Below are positions 33,771 to 42,456 of a stretch of 53,885 bases of DNA, piece by piece. Source of the stretch: Competibacteraceae bacterium UBA6584. GTDB taxonomy: Bacteria > Pseudomonadota > Gammaproteobacteria > Competibacterales > Competibacteraceae. The notes under the pieces are model-generated. The model ran no database searches. It worked only from the letters and a program-made list of their open reading frames with translations, and was not told where the DNA came from. The position numbers were made by a program, and so were the translations under genes. The stretch spans positions 1 to 53,885 of the forward strand of contig DJIW01000043.1 of NCBI GenBank assembly GCA_002433805.1, read 5' to 3'. Position 1 is the stretch's first letter. The number at the start of each line of letters is the position of its first letter.

Positions 33771-35276
33771 TCAGAGTTTCACGGTCAGGGGTTGCGGGTT
33801 GCCGGGGTAAGCGGACGGGGAGAGGTCCAACGCCCGCCACACCGCGACATCGAAGTGCTCCACGGCGGATTCCGGCAATTCCCAGGGGGCGATCCGCTGG
33901 ATCATCCGCCAGGTCGCGCCGGGGGCTTGCAGCCAGCGCCAGATCGCCTCGGCGACGTGGGGGGTCCATTCCCCGCGCTCCGACACGAAGCTGACGGTGA
34001 TCCGCCAGTCGCGGCCTTGCGGGTCGGTGCTGCGATAGACTGCGCTGGGGGCGACGCCGCCGGTTTGGCCGAGGTAGCGCACCGTGTGGCCGTTGCCCGA
34101 CAAGCATTCCTCCGGCGAATGCAGGTGGCGCAGCGGCGCGGAGGTGCTCACCACCAGCAGGCCGAACGGTCCGTAAGCGGCCCGCGCCGCGCCGCCGCCG
34201 TAGCGGGTGAAATAGGCGTGTTCCTTTTCGGTCAGCGCGCCGGGCTGGGCGGCGAACAGCGCGATGCGCTCGGGCAGTTGCGGCGCGGGCAGCGCGCGGG
34301 CCACGTCCAGCGGTTGCGGCGGCACGCTCACGATGCCGGCGCAGGCGATCAGGAACGCCAGTCCGACGGCGGGCCGGACGCGCGAGAGGGAGCGCGGGGC
34401 GGCGGTCGGCGGCGAACTGGGCAGCGACGGCGATGCTAAAGCGCGATTGCGTTGCGCCCACCAGCCCAGCGGCAAGGCCGACAGACCCAGGGTGACGAGG
34501 CCCAAACCGCTGTGCCAAGGCTCGGCGAACACATCCACGCCGCCCAAGGCATCGCGATAGACCAAGCCGGCGGCCAAGGCGACGATGCGCAAGCTGTTGC
34601 CGAGCGCCGCCGTCGCGAGCGCGATCAGCGCGCCCCAAACCGCTTGGCGCGGCGTCGGTCGCGACAGCGCGGCCAGCGTGACGAACAGCAACAGCAACAG
34701 CAGCAAGCCGCGCGTGCCCGAGCAGGGCAGATCGACCAGCACGATGTGTTCGTGCCACTGGAGTTGCAGCCCCTCGCAACGAACCGGCGCGTTGCCCAGC
34801 TTGAGCGCGCCGCAAGCGCCGGCGGCGGATGCTTGTTGCAAGGCGAAACCGAAGCCGCGTTGCAGGATGCGCTCGATGGGCAAGGCAAAGGCGAACAGCA
34901 CCGCCAGCCAGCCGGGAGCCAGCGGGCGGGCGCGCTGGCGCAAGCCCAGCAGCAGGCCGATGGCGTAGACATCCACCGCCAGCGCCGCCGCGCCGAGGGT
35001 GTTGACGCCCAGCCATTGCCCGAGCAGGCGCAAAAGGGCGGTCAGCGCCAGCAAGCTCGCGCCGTTCAACCGCTGCCGGTCATCGACGCCTTGCGGGGGG
35101 CTGGTCGCGCTCCACAGCAGCAGTCCACCGGCCAGCGCCGCCACCCAAACGCCATGCGAATCGTAGGCGGGATCGAACCACGTCCTGACCAGCCACAGCA
35201 GCGGGTGAGCGGCCAGCAGCGCCAGCCCGGCGATCAGGGCGGCGGGACCGAGTAGGGGAAGCAGGGGATAGCGCAT
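33771..35276 (-). CDS. Exosortase with fused C-terminal EpsI-like domain
   Basis: 501 residues. About eight membrane helices fill the first about 280 residues. The exosortase catalytic residues are all present: Cys185 in LPCSGTRG, Arg230 in GNSLRI and His255 in EPWHSGLG. After a Ser/Pro linker and one more helix (about 302-318), a soluble tail contains HSPEECLSGNGH (386-397), the motif of EpsI/DUF3485 proteins that are often separate genes. Exosortases cleave PEP-CTERM tails at the cytoplasmic membrane. Its only neighbour of that type is the VIT/VWA gene 54 bp downstream. The named subfamily could not be fixed from memory. Confidence 0.88.
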   Translation of the reverse strand: MRYPLLPLLGPAALIAGLALLAAHPLLWLVRTWFDPAYDSHGVWVAALAGGLLLWSATSPPQGVDDRQRLNGASLLALTALLRLLGQWLGVNTLGAAALAVDVYAIGLLLGLRQRARPLAPGWLAVLFAFALPIERILQRGFGFALQQASAAGACGALKLGNAPVRCEGLQLQWHEHIVLVDLPCSGTRGLLLLLLLFVTLAALSRPTPRQAVWGALIALATAALGNSLRIVALAAGLVYRDALGGVDVFAEPWHSGLGLVTLGLSALPLGWWAQRNRALASPSLPSSPPTAAPRSLSRVRPAVGLAFLIACAGIVSVPPQPLDVARALPAPQLPERIALFAAQPGALTEKEHAYFTRYGGGAARAAYGPFGLLVVSTSAPLRHLHSPEECLSGNGHTVRYLGQTGGVAPSAVYRSTDPQGRDWRITVSFVSERGEWTPHVAEAIWRWLQAPGATWRMIQRIAPWELPESAVEHFDVAVWRALDLSPSAYPGNPQPLTVKL

Positions 35277-35602
35277 GGCGGGACTCCAGTAAATCGCCAG
35301 CGCAGTATGAAAAGCGAAGGTGCGCGCCTGATGGCGCAGTCGTGCAAAAGCGAGGCAGAATCGTGCAAAACTGGTGCAAGCGGCCCGTCATCGCCCAGCT
35401 TCACCATTTGGATGGACTTGGGAGGCCCAGAGGGTCAGATCGGCGTTTGTGTCAGCGCCCGCAGTGGAGCATTGACCCAATCTAATTTACAGTTTCGATA
35501 GATCGGCGCTAGCCCGATGAAGCAAAGCGTTCTACCCACCACGAGCGATGTGCCTTGGGCGATAGCCGCGCAACCGAACCTCTCGCATTTTAGGACGCAC
35601 TC
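35277..35602. promoter_or_regulatory. 326-bp divergent region between exosortase and hsdM remnant, with 21-bp-spaced repeats
   Basis: No gene is credible here. TCGTGCAAAA occurs twice, at 35340-35349 and 35361-35370, exactly 21 bp apart, followed by the related TGGTGCAAGC at 35372. Two-turn spacing on one DNA face suits a dimeric or tandem regulator. The repeats lie 64-94 bp upstream of the exosortase start. The regulator is unknown. Confidence 0.4.
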
Positions 35603-35908
35603 TTGAGCGCCAACTTCCAATCACTCGCCAACTTTATCTGGTCCGTTGCCGATGCCGAGAACATCCCGCTGAAAGAAAACGTCGTCAGCTACTTCCTTCG
35701 TGAAGTGCGGCCCTACGTGGCCGATGCCTGGATCGACTGCGAGACTCTGGACGAGCAAGACGGCGGCATCGGCAAGGTGGGCTACGAGATCAATTTCAAT
35801 CGCGTGTTCTTCCATTACCGGCCGCCGCGCCCGCTGGCCGAGATCGACGCGGAATTGGCCGAGGTGGAAAAGCGGATTCTGGCGTTGCTGCGGGAGGTGA
35901 CGGAGTGA
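35603..35908 (+). pseudogene. hsdM: hsdM remnant: N-terminus fused in frame to C-terminus, catalytic core deleted
   Basis: The frame opens at a TTG with SANFQSLANFIWSVAD, the usual start of type I methyltransferase HsdM, then jumps directly to ENIPLKENVVSYFLREVRP-V-DAWID, KVGYEINFNR-FF and RPLAEIDAELAEVEKRILALL, the usual end of HsdM. Hundreds of residues with the SAM-binding and NPP(F/Y) motifs are missing. The junction lies at a short GCCGA-T-GCCGA repeat (near 35650), suggesting a microhomology deletion. The 101-residue product cannot methylate DNA. Its stop overlaps the next gene's GTG start, as the original hsdM must have overlapped hsdS. Confidence 0.85.
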
Positions 35909-35910
35909 GC
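35867..35910 (+). repeat. 44-bp direct repeat, copy 1 (3' end of hsdM)
   Basis: It covers the last codons of hsdM, its TGA stop and the GTGAGC start of the AlbA_2 gene. It is identical to 37507-37550 except at 35894 (G against A). Copies are 1,640 bp apart and bracket the AlbA_2 gene. Confidence 0.9.
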
Positions 35911-37371
35911 ATCCACCGTCCAGAGGATGAAATGCTCGGCATCCTGGCCGAACTGCGCAAACTGCCCCGCGAAACCGAATGGGCCGAGTTCAAGCACAAT
36001 CGTGCCGAGCCGGATGAAATCGGCGAGTACCTCTCGGCCCTGGCCAATGCCGCCGCGCTGGCCGGAAAGGTCAGTGCCTGGCTCGTCTGGGGCCTGGACG
36101 ACGACACCCACGAGGTCATCGGCACCACATTCGACCCGGCATCCGTCAAGGTCGGCAATGAGGAACTGGAAAGTTGGCTGCTGCACTTGCTCTCGCCCAA
36201 GATCAACTTCCGCTTCCGCGTTGTTCGGGCTGAGGGCGGAACGGTGGTACTGCTGGAGATTGGATCGGCCTTTCACCATCCAGTGCAGTTCAAGGGGACG
36301 GAGTTCATTCGCGTCGGCTCCTACAAGAAGAAGCTGAAGGACTTCCCGGAGAAAGAGCGCGAGTTGTGGCGGGTATTCGACCTCACGCCTTTCGAAAGGG
36401 AGGTCGCTGCCGAAGACACCGCCGCCGAAGAGGTGCTCCGGCTGCTCGATTACCCAGCCTATTTCGATCTGCTTTCCTTGCCGCTTCCCGCAGGGCGGGA
36501 CGGCATTCTGTCGGCTTTGCAGGCCGACGACCTGATCGCTCCGGGCAAGGCCGGCAGATGGAATATTACTCAGCTCGGCGCCGTGCTGTTCGCCAAACGC
36601 CTAACCGACTTCCGCGCGCTGACTCGCAAAGCGGTGCGGGTGGTGCTCTACAAAGGCGAAAGCCGGGTGGAAACCGTGCGCGAGCAGGAGGGCAGCAAGG
36701 GTTACGCCGCCGGATTCGAAGGGTTGATCGGCCTTGTTACCAACCTGTTGCCCAGTAACGAGGTCATCGGCCAGGCCCTGCGCAAGCAGGTGCCCATGTT
36801 CCCCGAGCTGGCTATCCGCGAGCTGGTGGCCAACGCCATCATCCATCAGGATTTTCACCTGACCGGCACCGGCCCCATGGTGGAGATATTTGCGGGCCGC
36901 ATGGAGATCACCAATCCCGGCTTGCCGCTGGTGCAGACCGACCGCTTTCTCGACAGTCCACCCCGCTCCCGCAACGAGGCGCTGGCCTCCTTCATGCGCC
37001 GCATCGGCGTTTGCGAGGAACGTGGCAGCGGCGTGGACAAGGTGGTCATGCAAACCGAGCGGTATCAACTTCCCGCCCCTTTGTTTGAAACCACCGGCGA
37101 ACACACCCGCGCCGTCCTGTTCGCTTATCGCGAGTTCAGGGAGATGGATAAGGCCGACCGCATTCGCGCCTGCTATCTGCACGCCTGCCTGCGTTACGTT
37201 CAGCGGGATTTTCTGACCAATGCCTCGCTCCGGGAGCGTTTCGCGGTCGAAGAGAAGAACAAAGCCGCTGTGTCACGCTACATCCGCGAGGCGGTCGAGG
37301 CTCGCATGATTAGACCGGTCAACGAGGATGCTGCCCGCAAGATGATGAAATATGTACCCTTTTGGGCTTAA
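35905..37371 (+). CDS. AlbA_2/Schlafen-type ATP-binding protein inserted in the restriction operon
   Basis: 488 residues from a GTG. An N-terminal AlbA_2 (Schlafen-like) domain carries ETEWAEFKHN and VSAWLVWGLDDDTHEVIG. A C-terminal GHKL/HATPase_c_4 domain has ELAIRELVANAIIHQDF, RMEITNPGLP and EERGSGVDKVV, followed by a winged-helix-like end. Such proteins are often called transcriptional regulators and are common as third genes in type I restriction operons; some act in phage defence. It sits between two copies of the hsdM 3' end, so it was inserted at the hsdM-hsdS junction. No frame damage is seen, unlike most of its neighbours. Confidence 0.85.
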   Translation: MSIHRPEDEMLGILAELRKLPRETEWAEFKHNRAEPDEIGEYLSALANAAALAGKVSAWLVWGLDDDTHEVIGTTFDPASVKVGNEELESWLLHLLSPKINFRFRVVRAEGGTVVLLEIGSAFHHPVQFKGTEFIRVGSYKKKLKDFPEKERELWRVFDLTPFEREVAAEDTAAEEVLRLLDYPAYFDLLSLPLPAGRDGILSALQADDLIAPGKAGRWNITQLGAVLFAKRLTDFRALTRKAVRVVLYKGESRVETVREQEGSKGYAAGFEGLIGLVTNLLPSNEVIGQALRKQVPMFPELAIRELVANAIIHQDFHLTGTGPMVEIFAGRMEITNPGLPLVQTDRFLDSPPRSRNEALASFMRRIGVCEERGSGVDKVVMQTERYQLPAPLFETTGEHTRAVLFAYREFREMDKADRIRACYLHACLRYVQRDFLTNASLRERFAVEEKNKAAVSRYIREAVEARMIRPVNEDAARKMMKYVPFWA

Positions 37372-37377
37372 GCGGTT

Positions 37378-37486
37378 TAATTGACGGGTAATTGATGAAG
37401 AGCATGACATGAAGACCGATGCCGAACATAATTCGCTGAAAAAACTAGTAATAGATCCCCGGAGTGTAATTGATGGGTATTTGATG
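37378..37486 (+). repeat. Pair of 20-bp imperfect direct repeats behind the AlbA_2 gene
   Basis: TAATTGACGGGTAATTGATG (37378-37397) and TAATTGATGGGTATTTGATG (37467-37486) differ at two positions and are 89 bp apart. They lie in the 173-bp AT-rich gap before hsdS, which otherwise holds only the second hsdM-tail copy. They may be the scar or end sequence of the inserted segment. Confidence 0.5.
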
Positions 37487-37506
37487 GCAGGCCAGTTAAA
37501 GTGGCA

Positions 37507-37550
37507 GAAAAGCGGATTCTGGCGTTGCTGCGGAAGGTGACGGAGTGAGC
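37507..37550 (+). repeat. 44-bp direct repeat, copy 2 (orphan hsdM tail before hsdS)
   Basis: It repeats the terminal hsdM codons and stop, and supplies the GTGAGC used as the hsdS start. The hsdM tail here has no upstream hsdM body, so it is a relic of the original hsdM-hsdS junction. Confidence 0.9.
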
Positions 37551-38819
37551 CTATCGACCTTGAAGAGGGTTCAGTACGCCACTGAGGTCCTGACCTCGCA
37601 GGTCAACCCTGAAGATCTAGGTGATGCGGAGGTCGTTCACTACTCAATACCCGCACTTCAAGAAAGTGGCGGGCCAATTATTGAATCTGCCAGCGAAATC
37701 GCCAGCAACAAATGGGTTCTCCGAGGTGGCGAAGTCCTGGTCTCCAAACTCAACGTCCACAAGAACTGCGTCGCTATCGTGGAGCGTCATGGCGATCTGC
37801 CGCTGCTCTCGTCGACTGAATTTGTATCGTTTACGCCTATAGGTATCGAATCCAGATACCTGAAGTACATGTTCCAGAGCGAAGAAACCATTCAACACTT
37901 GATGTCGTTATCGGAATCCGCGACGAGAAGCCATTCGCGAGTGAACCCGAGCGATATCATCAAGCTGAAGGTACATCAGCCTGATCTTGCATTTCAAAAA
38001 CTTGTTTCCGACTACCTCGACCGCGAAACCGCCCGCATCGACGGGCTGATCGTCGAGAAGAAACGGATGCTGGCGCTGCTGGAAGAAAAGCGCGCCGCCC
38101 TGATCAGCCGTGTCGTCACCCGTGGCCTCGACCCCAACGTCCCGCTCAAACCCTCCGGCCAGGAATGGCTGGGCGAGATTCCGGCGCATTGGGGGCTTCG
38201 CCGCATCAAATTTGTCACTACTTGGCTGGATCAAGGTAGTTCTCCAATTGCAGCTAATTCGCCAGCAGGGCCAGACGAGTTGGGAGTGCTGAAACTGAGC
38301 GCCGTTTCAAAAGGTCAATTCCGGAGAGAGGAAAACAAGGCGCTCCGCGAGACAGACGAAGAACAGTTTTTCGCGCTGCGTAAAGGCGATTTACTCATAA
38401 CACGTGGCAACACACCGGAACTTGTGGCTGACGTGGCATATGTTTCGAACGACGAGCCAAACCTGTTAATTCCTGATCTCATTTATAGACTTCGAGTTCA
38501 GGAGGGAAAAATTCTTCCAGAATTTCTCGCTTTTTTCTTAACCACTGCGGCAGCGCGCGTCCAAATTCGTCGTGATGCAAGAGGTTCCAGCGGATCGATG
38601 GTCAAGGTTTCGCAAAGCCACGTCTTGGATTGGCTCACGCCATTGCCGCCACTCCCCGAGCAAGTAGGGCTAGTAAATTGCCTCCGACGAGCCGAAGAGC
38701 GATTCCAGGCGATGGTGACGGAAGTCTCTTCTTCATTAAATCTGCTTTCGGAACGCCGCGCCGCCCTGATCACCGCCGCTGTCACCGGCCAGATCCCGCC
38801 GGAGACGATGCGCGCATGA
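37545..38819 (+). CDS. hsdS: Type I restriction-modification specificity subunit HsdS
   Basis: 424 residues from a GTG. There are two target-recognition regions, each followed by the conserved helical spacer: FQKLVSDYLDRETARIDGLIVEKKRMLALLEEK at about 147-180 and a shorter counterpart before SERRAALITAAVTGQIP at the C-terminus. The frame is intact. Base composition is visibly more AT-rich than the flanking core genes, as is common for exchanged specificity genes. With HsdM and HsdR both broken, it has no functional partner in this operon, unless one is supplied in trans. The ATG of the zeta-like fragment overlaps its stop. Confidence 0.93.
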   Translation: MSLSTLKRVQYATEVLTSQVNPEDLGDAEVVHYSIPALQESGGPIIESASEIASNKWVLRGGEVLVSKLNVHKNCVAIVERHGDLPLLSSTEFVSFTPIGIESRYLKYMFQSEETIQHLMSLSESATRSHSRVNPSDIIKLKVHQPDLAFQKLVSDYLDRETARIDGLIVEKKRMLALLEEKRAALISRVVTRGLDPNVPLKPSGQEWLGEIPAHWGLRRIKFVTTWLDQGSSPIAANSPAGPDELGVLKLSAVSKGQFRREENKALRETDEEQFFALRKGDLLITRGNTPELVADVAYVSNDEPNLLIPDLIYRLRVQEGKILPEFLAFFLTTAAARVQIRRDARGSSGSMVKVSQSHVLDWLTPLPPLPEQVGLVNCLRRAEERFQAMVTEVSSSLNLLSERRAALITAAVTGQIPPETMRA

Positions 38820-39065
38820 CCCCCACCTGCTGGATCATCGCTGGTCCCAACGGCGCGGGAAAGACGACCTTCGCGCTGGAATACCTGCCGACGGTGGCTG
38901 GCTGCTCCCATTTCATCAACGCCGATCTGATTGCCGCCGGGCTCGCGCCGCTCGCGCCAGCGCGGGAGTTGCTGGCCGCCAGCCGCATCTTCCTGCGTGA
39001 AATGGAAGCGCGACATCCTGCGTGCTGACTACTGTCAGCTATTGCTTGAGGAGGCCGAACGATGA
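38816..39065 (+). pseudogene. Zeta-toxin-like kinase remnant, internally deleted and frameshifted
   Basis: From an ATG overlapping the hsdS stop, the frame reads MTPTCWIIAGPNGAGKTTFA, FINADLIAAGL and LLAASRIFLREMEA, the first third of the small gram-negative zeta-toxin family (Walker A GPNGAGKTT). It stops at 39028 after 70 residues where about 190-200 are expected. In the next frame a tail RDILRADYCQLLLEEAER ends at 39065, overlapping the following ATG, and looks like the end of the same gene. A deletion joining the two parts out of frame explains this. The catalytic middle is missing, so the product is inactive. Confidence 0.75.
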
Positions 39066-39247
39066 ACGCTAAGTGAATCACGATCCCGTCCCTGGAAGGC
39101 CAGAATCAATTGGACGCACTTCGTAAGTCGGTCGCAAATGCCCTGGAGAAGAAGCGACGTCTGGGTCAATACGCCGTCACCAGGGAGAAAGGTCAGCCGG
39201 TGATGCGGGGCGAAGATGCGCCGGTTGCGCCGAAGAAAGCGCGTTGA
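39062..39247 (+). pseudogene. Small zeta-partner (antitoxin-like) gene with in-frame stop
   Basis: An ATG at 39062 gives MNAK, then TGA at 39074, then an open frame ITIPSLEGQNQLDALRKSV, ALEKKRRLGQYAVTREKGQP and a stop at 39245-39247. The pattern LRKSVANALEKKRRLGQYAV resembles the small proteins that follow zeta-like kinases. The stop could be a CGA-to-TGA change. It was probably the partner of the broken kinase upstream. A downstream start could still allow a short product. Confidence 0.55.
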
Positions 39248-39298
39248 CGGGGGGACGTGCATCGTTCCTTTTTGGACCCGCCGACCAGGGAACCCACC

Positions 39299-42200
39299 AT
39301 GAAGCGCACCAGCGAAGCCGCCTTTGAAACCGCCATCGAGGCGGTGTTGTTGGCAGACGGATACACCAGGGTCGAGGCCAGGGGTTTCGACCGCGAGCGG
39401 GCGATCTTTCCTGATGAGGCGCTGGCCTTCATCCGCGTCACCCAGGGCAAGGTATGGGAGAAGCTGGAAGCGTTGCACGGCGAGCAGACCGGCGCCCGGG
39501 TGCTGGAATCCCTGTGCAAGTGGCTGGACACCCATGGCGCGCTGGCTACGCTGCGCCACGGCTTCAAATGCTTTGGCAAGACCTTGCGAATCGCTTTCTT
39601 CCGGCCGGCGCACGGGCTGAACCCGGAGTTGGAGGCGCGCTATCGGGCCAATCGGCTGGGCCTGACCCGACAGTTGCATTTCAGCCCAAAGAACGAAAAA
39701 TCGCTGGATGTCGTGCTGTCGGTCAATGGCATCCCGGTGGTGACGCTGGAACTCAAGAACCCCTTGAGCGGGCAAACGGCAGCCAACGCTATCCACCAGT
39801 ACCGTCACGACCGCGACCCGCGCGAAGCCATCTTCGCGTTCGCCAAGCGGGCGCTGGTGCATTTCGCGGTGGACACCGAGGAGGCCCACATGGCCACGCG
39901 CCTGACCGGTTCATCCACCACTTTTCTGCCCTTCAACCGAGGCGTGAATGGCGGCGCGGGCAACCCGCCCGACCGCGAGGGGCGCAACTACAAGACCGCC
40001 TATCTATGGGAAGAAGTCTTGCGGCGCGACAGTCTCCTCGACTTGCTCGCCCGCTTTCTGCATCTCGATGCCGAAGACAAGACGACGGACGACGGCAAAA
40101 AAATACGAAGGGAAAACCTGGTCTTCCCGCGCTATCACCAATTGCAAGCGGTGCGTCAAATGGTGGCGGCCGCCGCCAGCGAAGGCGTGGGGCATAACTA
40201 CCTCGTGGAGCACTCGGCCGGCAGCGGCAAGAGCAACACCATCGCCTGGCTGGCGCATCGGCTCTCCAGCCTGCACGACCAGCGCGACGAGCGCTCCTTC
40301 GACAGCGTGGTCGTCATCACCGACCGCGTGGTGCTAGACCGCCAGTTGCAAAACACCATCTACCAGTTCGACCACCGCCAGGGCGTGGTGCAAAAGATCG
40401 ACGAGGATTCGCGCCAACTGGCCGAGGCGTTGGAAGCCGGCGTGCCGATCATCATCACCACGCTGCAAAAGTTTCCGTTCGTGTCCGAGCAGTTGGCCAA
40501 GTTGAGCGAGCGGCGCGGGGAAGGCGGCGAGAGCCATCTGGCCGCGCGCCAGTATGCCGTGATCATCGACGAGGCGCACAGCTCGCAATCGGGCGAGACG
40601 GCAATCGAACTCAAGGGCGTGCTGGGCGGCGCCGAACTGCGCAAGAAAGCTCAGGAAATGGCCGAGGAAGAAGGCGAAGTCGAACTCGAACGCCTGTTCC
40701 GCAACATGGCCAAGCGAGGCCAACAGCCGAATATGAGCTTTTTCGCTTTCACCGCCACGCCCAAGCACAAGACGCTCGCCCTATTCGGCCGCAACGGCGA
40801 GCCTTTCCACCGCTACACCATGCGCCAAGCCATCGAGGAAGGCTTCATCGAGGACGTGCTCAGGAACTACGTCACCTACAAGACCTATTACAAGCTGATC
40901 AAGAAAGCCGAGGGCGACCCCAACGTCGAGCGTAAGAAAGCCGTCAAGGCGCTCGCCCGCTTCATGCGCCTGCATCCCCACAACATTGGCCAGAAGTCTG
41001 AAGTGATGGTCGAACACTTCCAGCACTTCGCCCGCCACAAGATCGGCGGTCACGCCAAAGCCATGGTCGTAACCGGTTCGCGGTTGGAGGCGGTGCGCTA
41101 CAAGCAGGCGTTCGATCACTACATTCAAGAGAAGGGCTACCCGATCAAGAGTCTGGTCGCGTTTTCGGGCCGCGTCGAAGACGACAAGATCCCGGAAGAG
41201 CACTACACCGAGGTCGAAATGAACGGCGGGCTGAAGGAAAAAGACCTGCCCGACGCTTTCGCCAAGCCGGATTTTCGCGTGCTACTAGTGGCCGAGAAAT
41301 ACCAGACCGGCTTCGATCAGCCCTTGCTGCATACTATGTACGTGGACAAGCGTCTTGTCGGCATTCAGGCCGTACAAACGCTATCGCGCTTGAACCGCAC
41401 CCATCCGCTGAAGGACGATACCTTCGTGCTCGACTTCGTCAACGATCCTGGCGAAATCCAAGAAGCTTTCCGCCAGTACTACGAAGGTTCGGTCATGGGT
41501 GAAGAGGTCGATCCGGACAAGCTTTATGAGGTCAAGGCCGAACTCGATGCCTCCGGTATCTACTTGCAAACAGAAGTCGCTGAGTTTTCAGAGATTTTCT
41601 TCGCGCCCAAGCGCCGGCGACCACAAGGCGATGAACGTTATTCTCGATGGGGCCGTCGCGCGCTTTGCACAGTTGCGGCATACAAAAGAGCAAGAGGCCG
41701 AACTGTGGCGCGGCAAGCTGCAAGCCTTTCGCAATCTGTACAGTTTCCTAAGCCAAGTGATTCCCTATCAGGACAGCGATCTTGAAAAGCTGTTCACATA
41801 TCTGCGGTACCTCGCGCTGAAACTGCCCAAGCGCAAGAGCGTGCCGGGCTACCAATTCGACGAGGAGGTCGAACTGGACTATTACCGGCTACAGAAAATC
41901 AGCGAAGGCTCGATCAGCCTGAACGAGGGCTACGCCAAACCGCTGGACGGTCCGCGCGATGTCGGGTCGGGCATGGTGCGGGAAGAACACCTTTCGCTGT
42001 CGCGCTTGATCGATATCATCAACCAGCGCTTCGGCGGCGAGCTTAACGAAGCGGATCAATTGTTCTTCGATCAAATCGCCGAGGCCGCCAGCCAGAACGA
42101 GGCCCTGCAAAAGGCAGCCGAGGTCAATCCACTCGATAAGTTCCAGTTGGTGTTTCGCCAGGTGCTGGAGTCGCTGTTCATCGAGCGGATGGAGCTAAAC

Positions 42201-42323
42201 GAGGAGTTATTCAACGATTACCTGGGCAAACCGGAGATGCGGGAATTAGTCTCGAAGTGGCTTGGAAGCCAAGTTTATGACCGACTTTCTTCTATAAAGA
42301 GCGCCGGTAGACATAAGCATTAA
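39299..42323 (+). pseudogene. hsdR: Type I restriction subunit HsdR, frameshifted near 41,615-41,640
   Basis: From the ATG at 39299 the frame carries the PD-(D/E)xK nuclease (SLDVVL then VTLELKNPLSG), helicase Walker A SAGSGKSNT, DEAH in IIDEAHSSQSG and FAFTATP. At about residue 775 the match is lost (FAPKRRRPQGD then unrelated sequence, stop at 41785). The correct continuation, DHKAMNVILDGAVARF, SFLSQVIPYQDSDLEKL and a helical C-terminus to 42323, lies in another frame. A single-base shift at 41,615-41,640 explains it. Restored length would be about 1,007 residues, normal for the family. Translocase and nuclease may fold, but the complex-forming C-terminus is lost. Sequencing error is possible. 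Confidence 0.85.
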
Positions 42324-42456
42324 GCCGACGATCTATCTCTAGACGTTTTTCAAAGCCTGTCCAACCGGTCAAACCGAACGTACAGCGGTTCCGCCGTTCC
42401 CGCAACGGCGGTAAGCTGTGCCGCGCGGTTATCCGATGCGTTCAAACGGCGGAATC

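Noticed and set aside
33766..35016. 416-codon frame on the same strand as the exosortase, in another phase
   Set aside because: Arg/Ala-rich out-of-phase reading of the exosortase gene; the 501-residue frame holds the catalytic residues.
35307..35501. 64-codon open frame in the exosortase/hsdM gap
   Set aside because: No Shine-Dalgarno, no recognisable pattern, and it covers the repeated TCGTGCAAAA sites.
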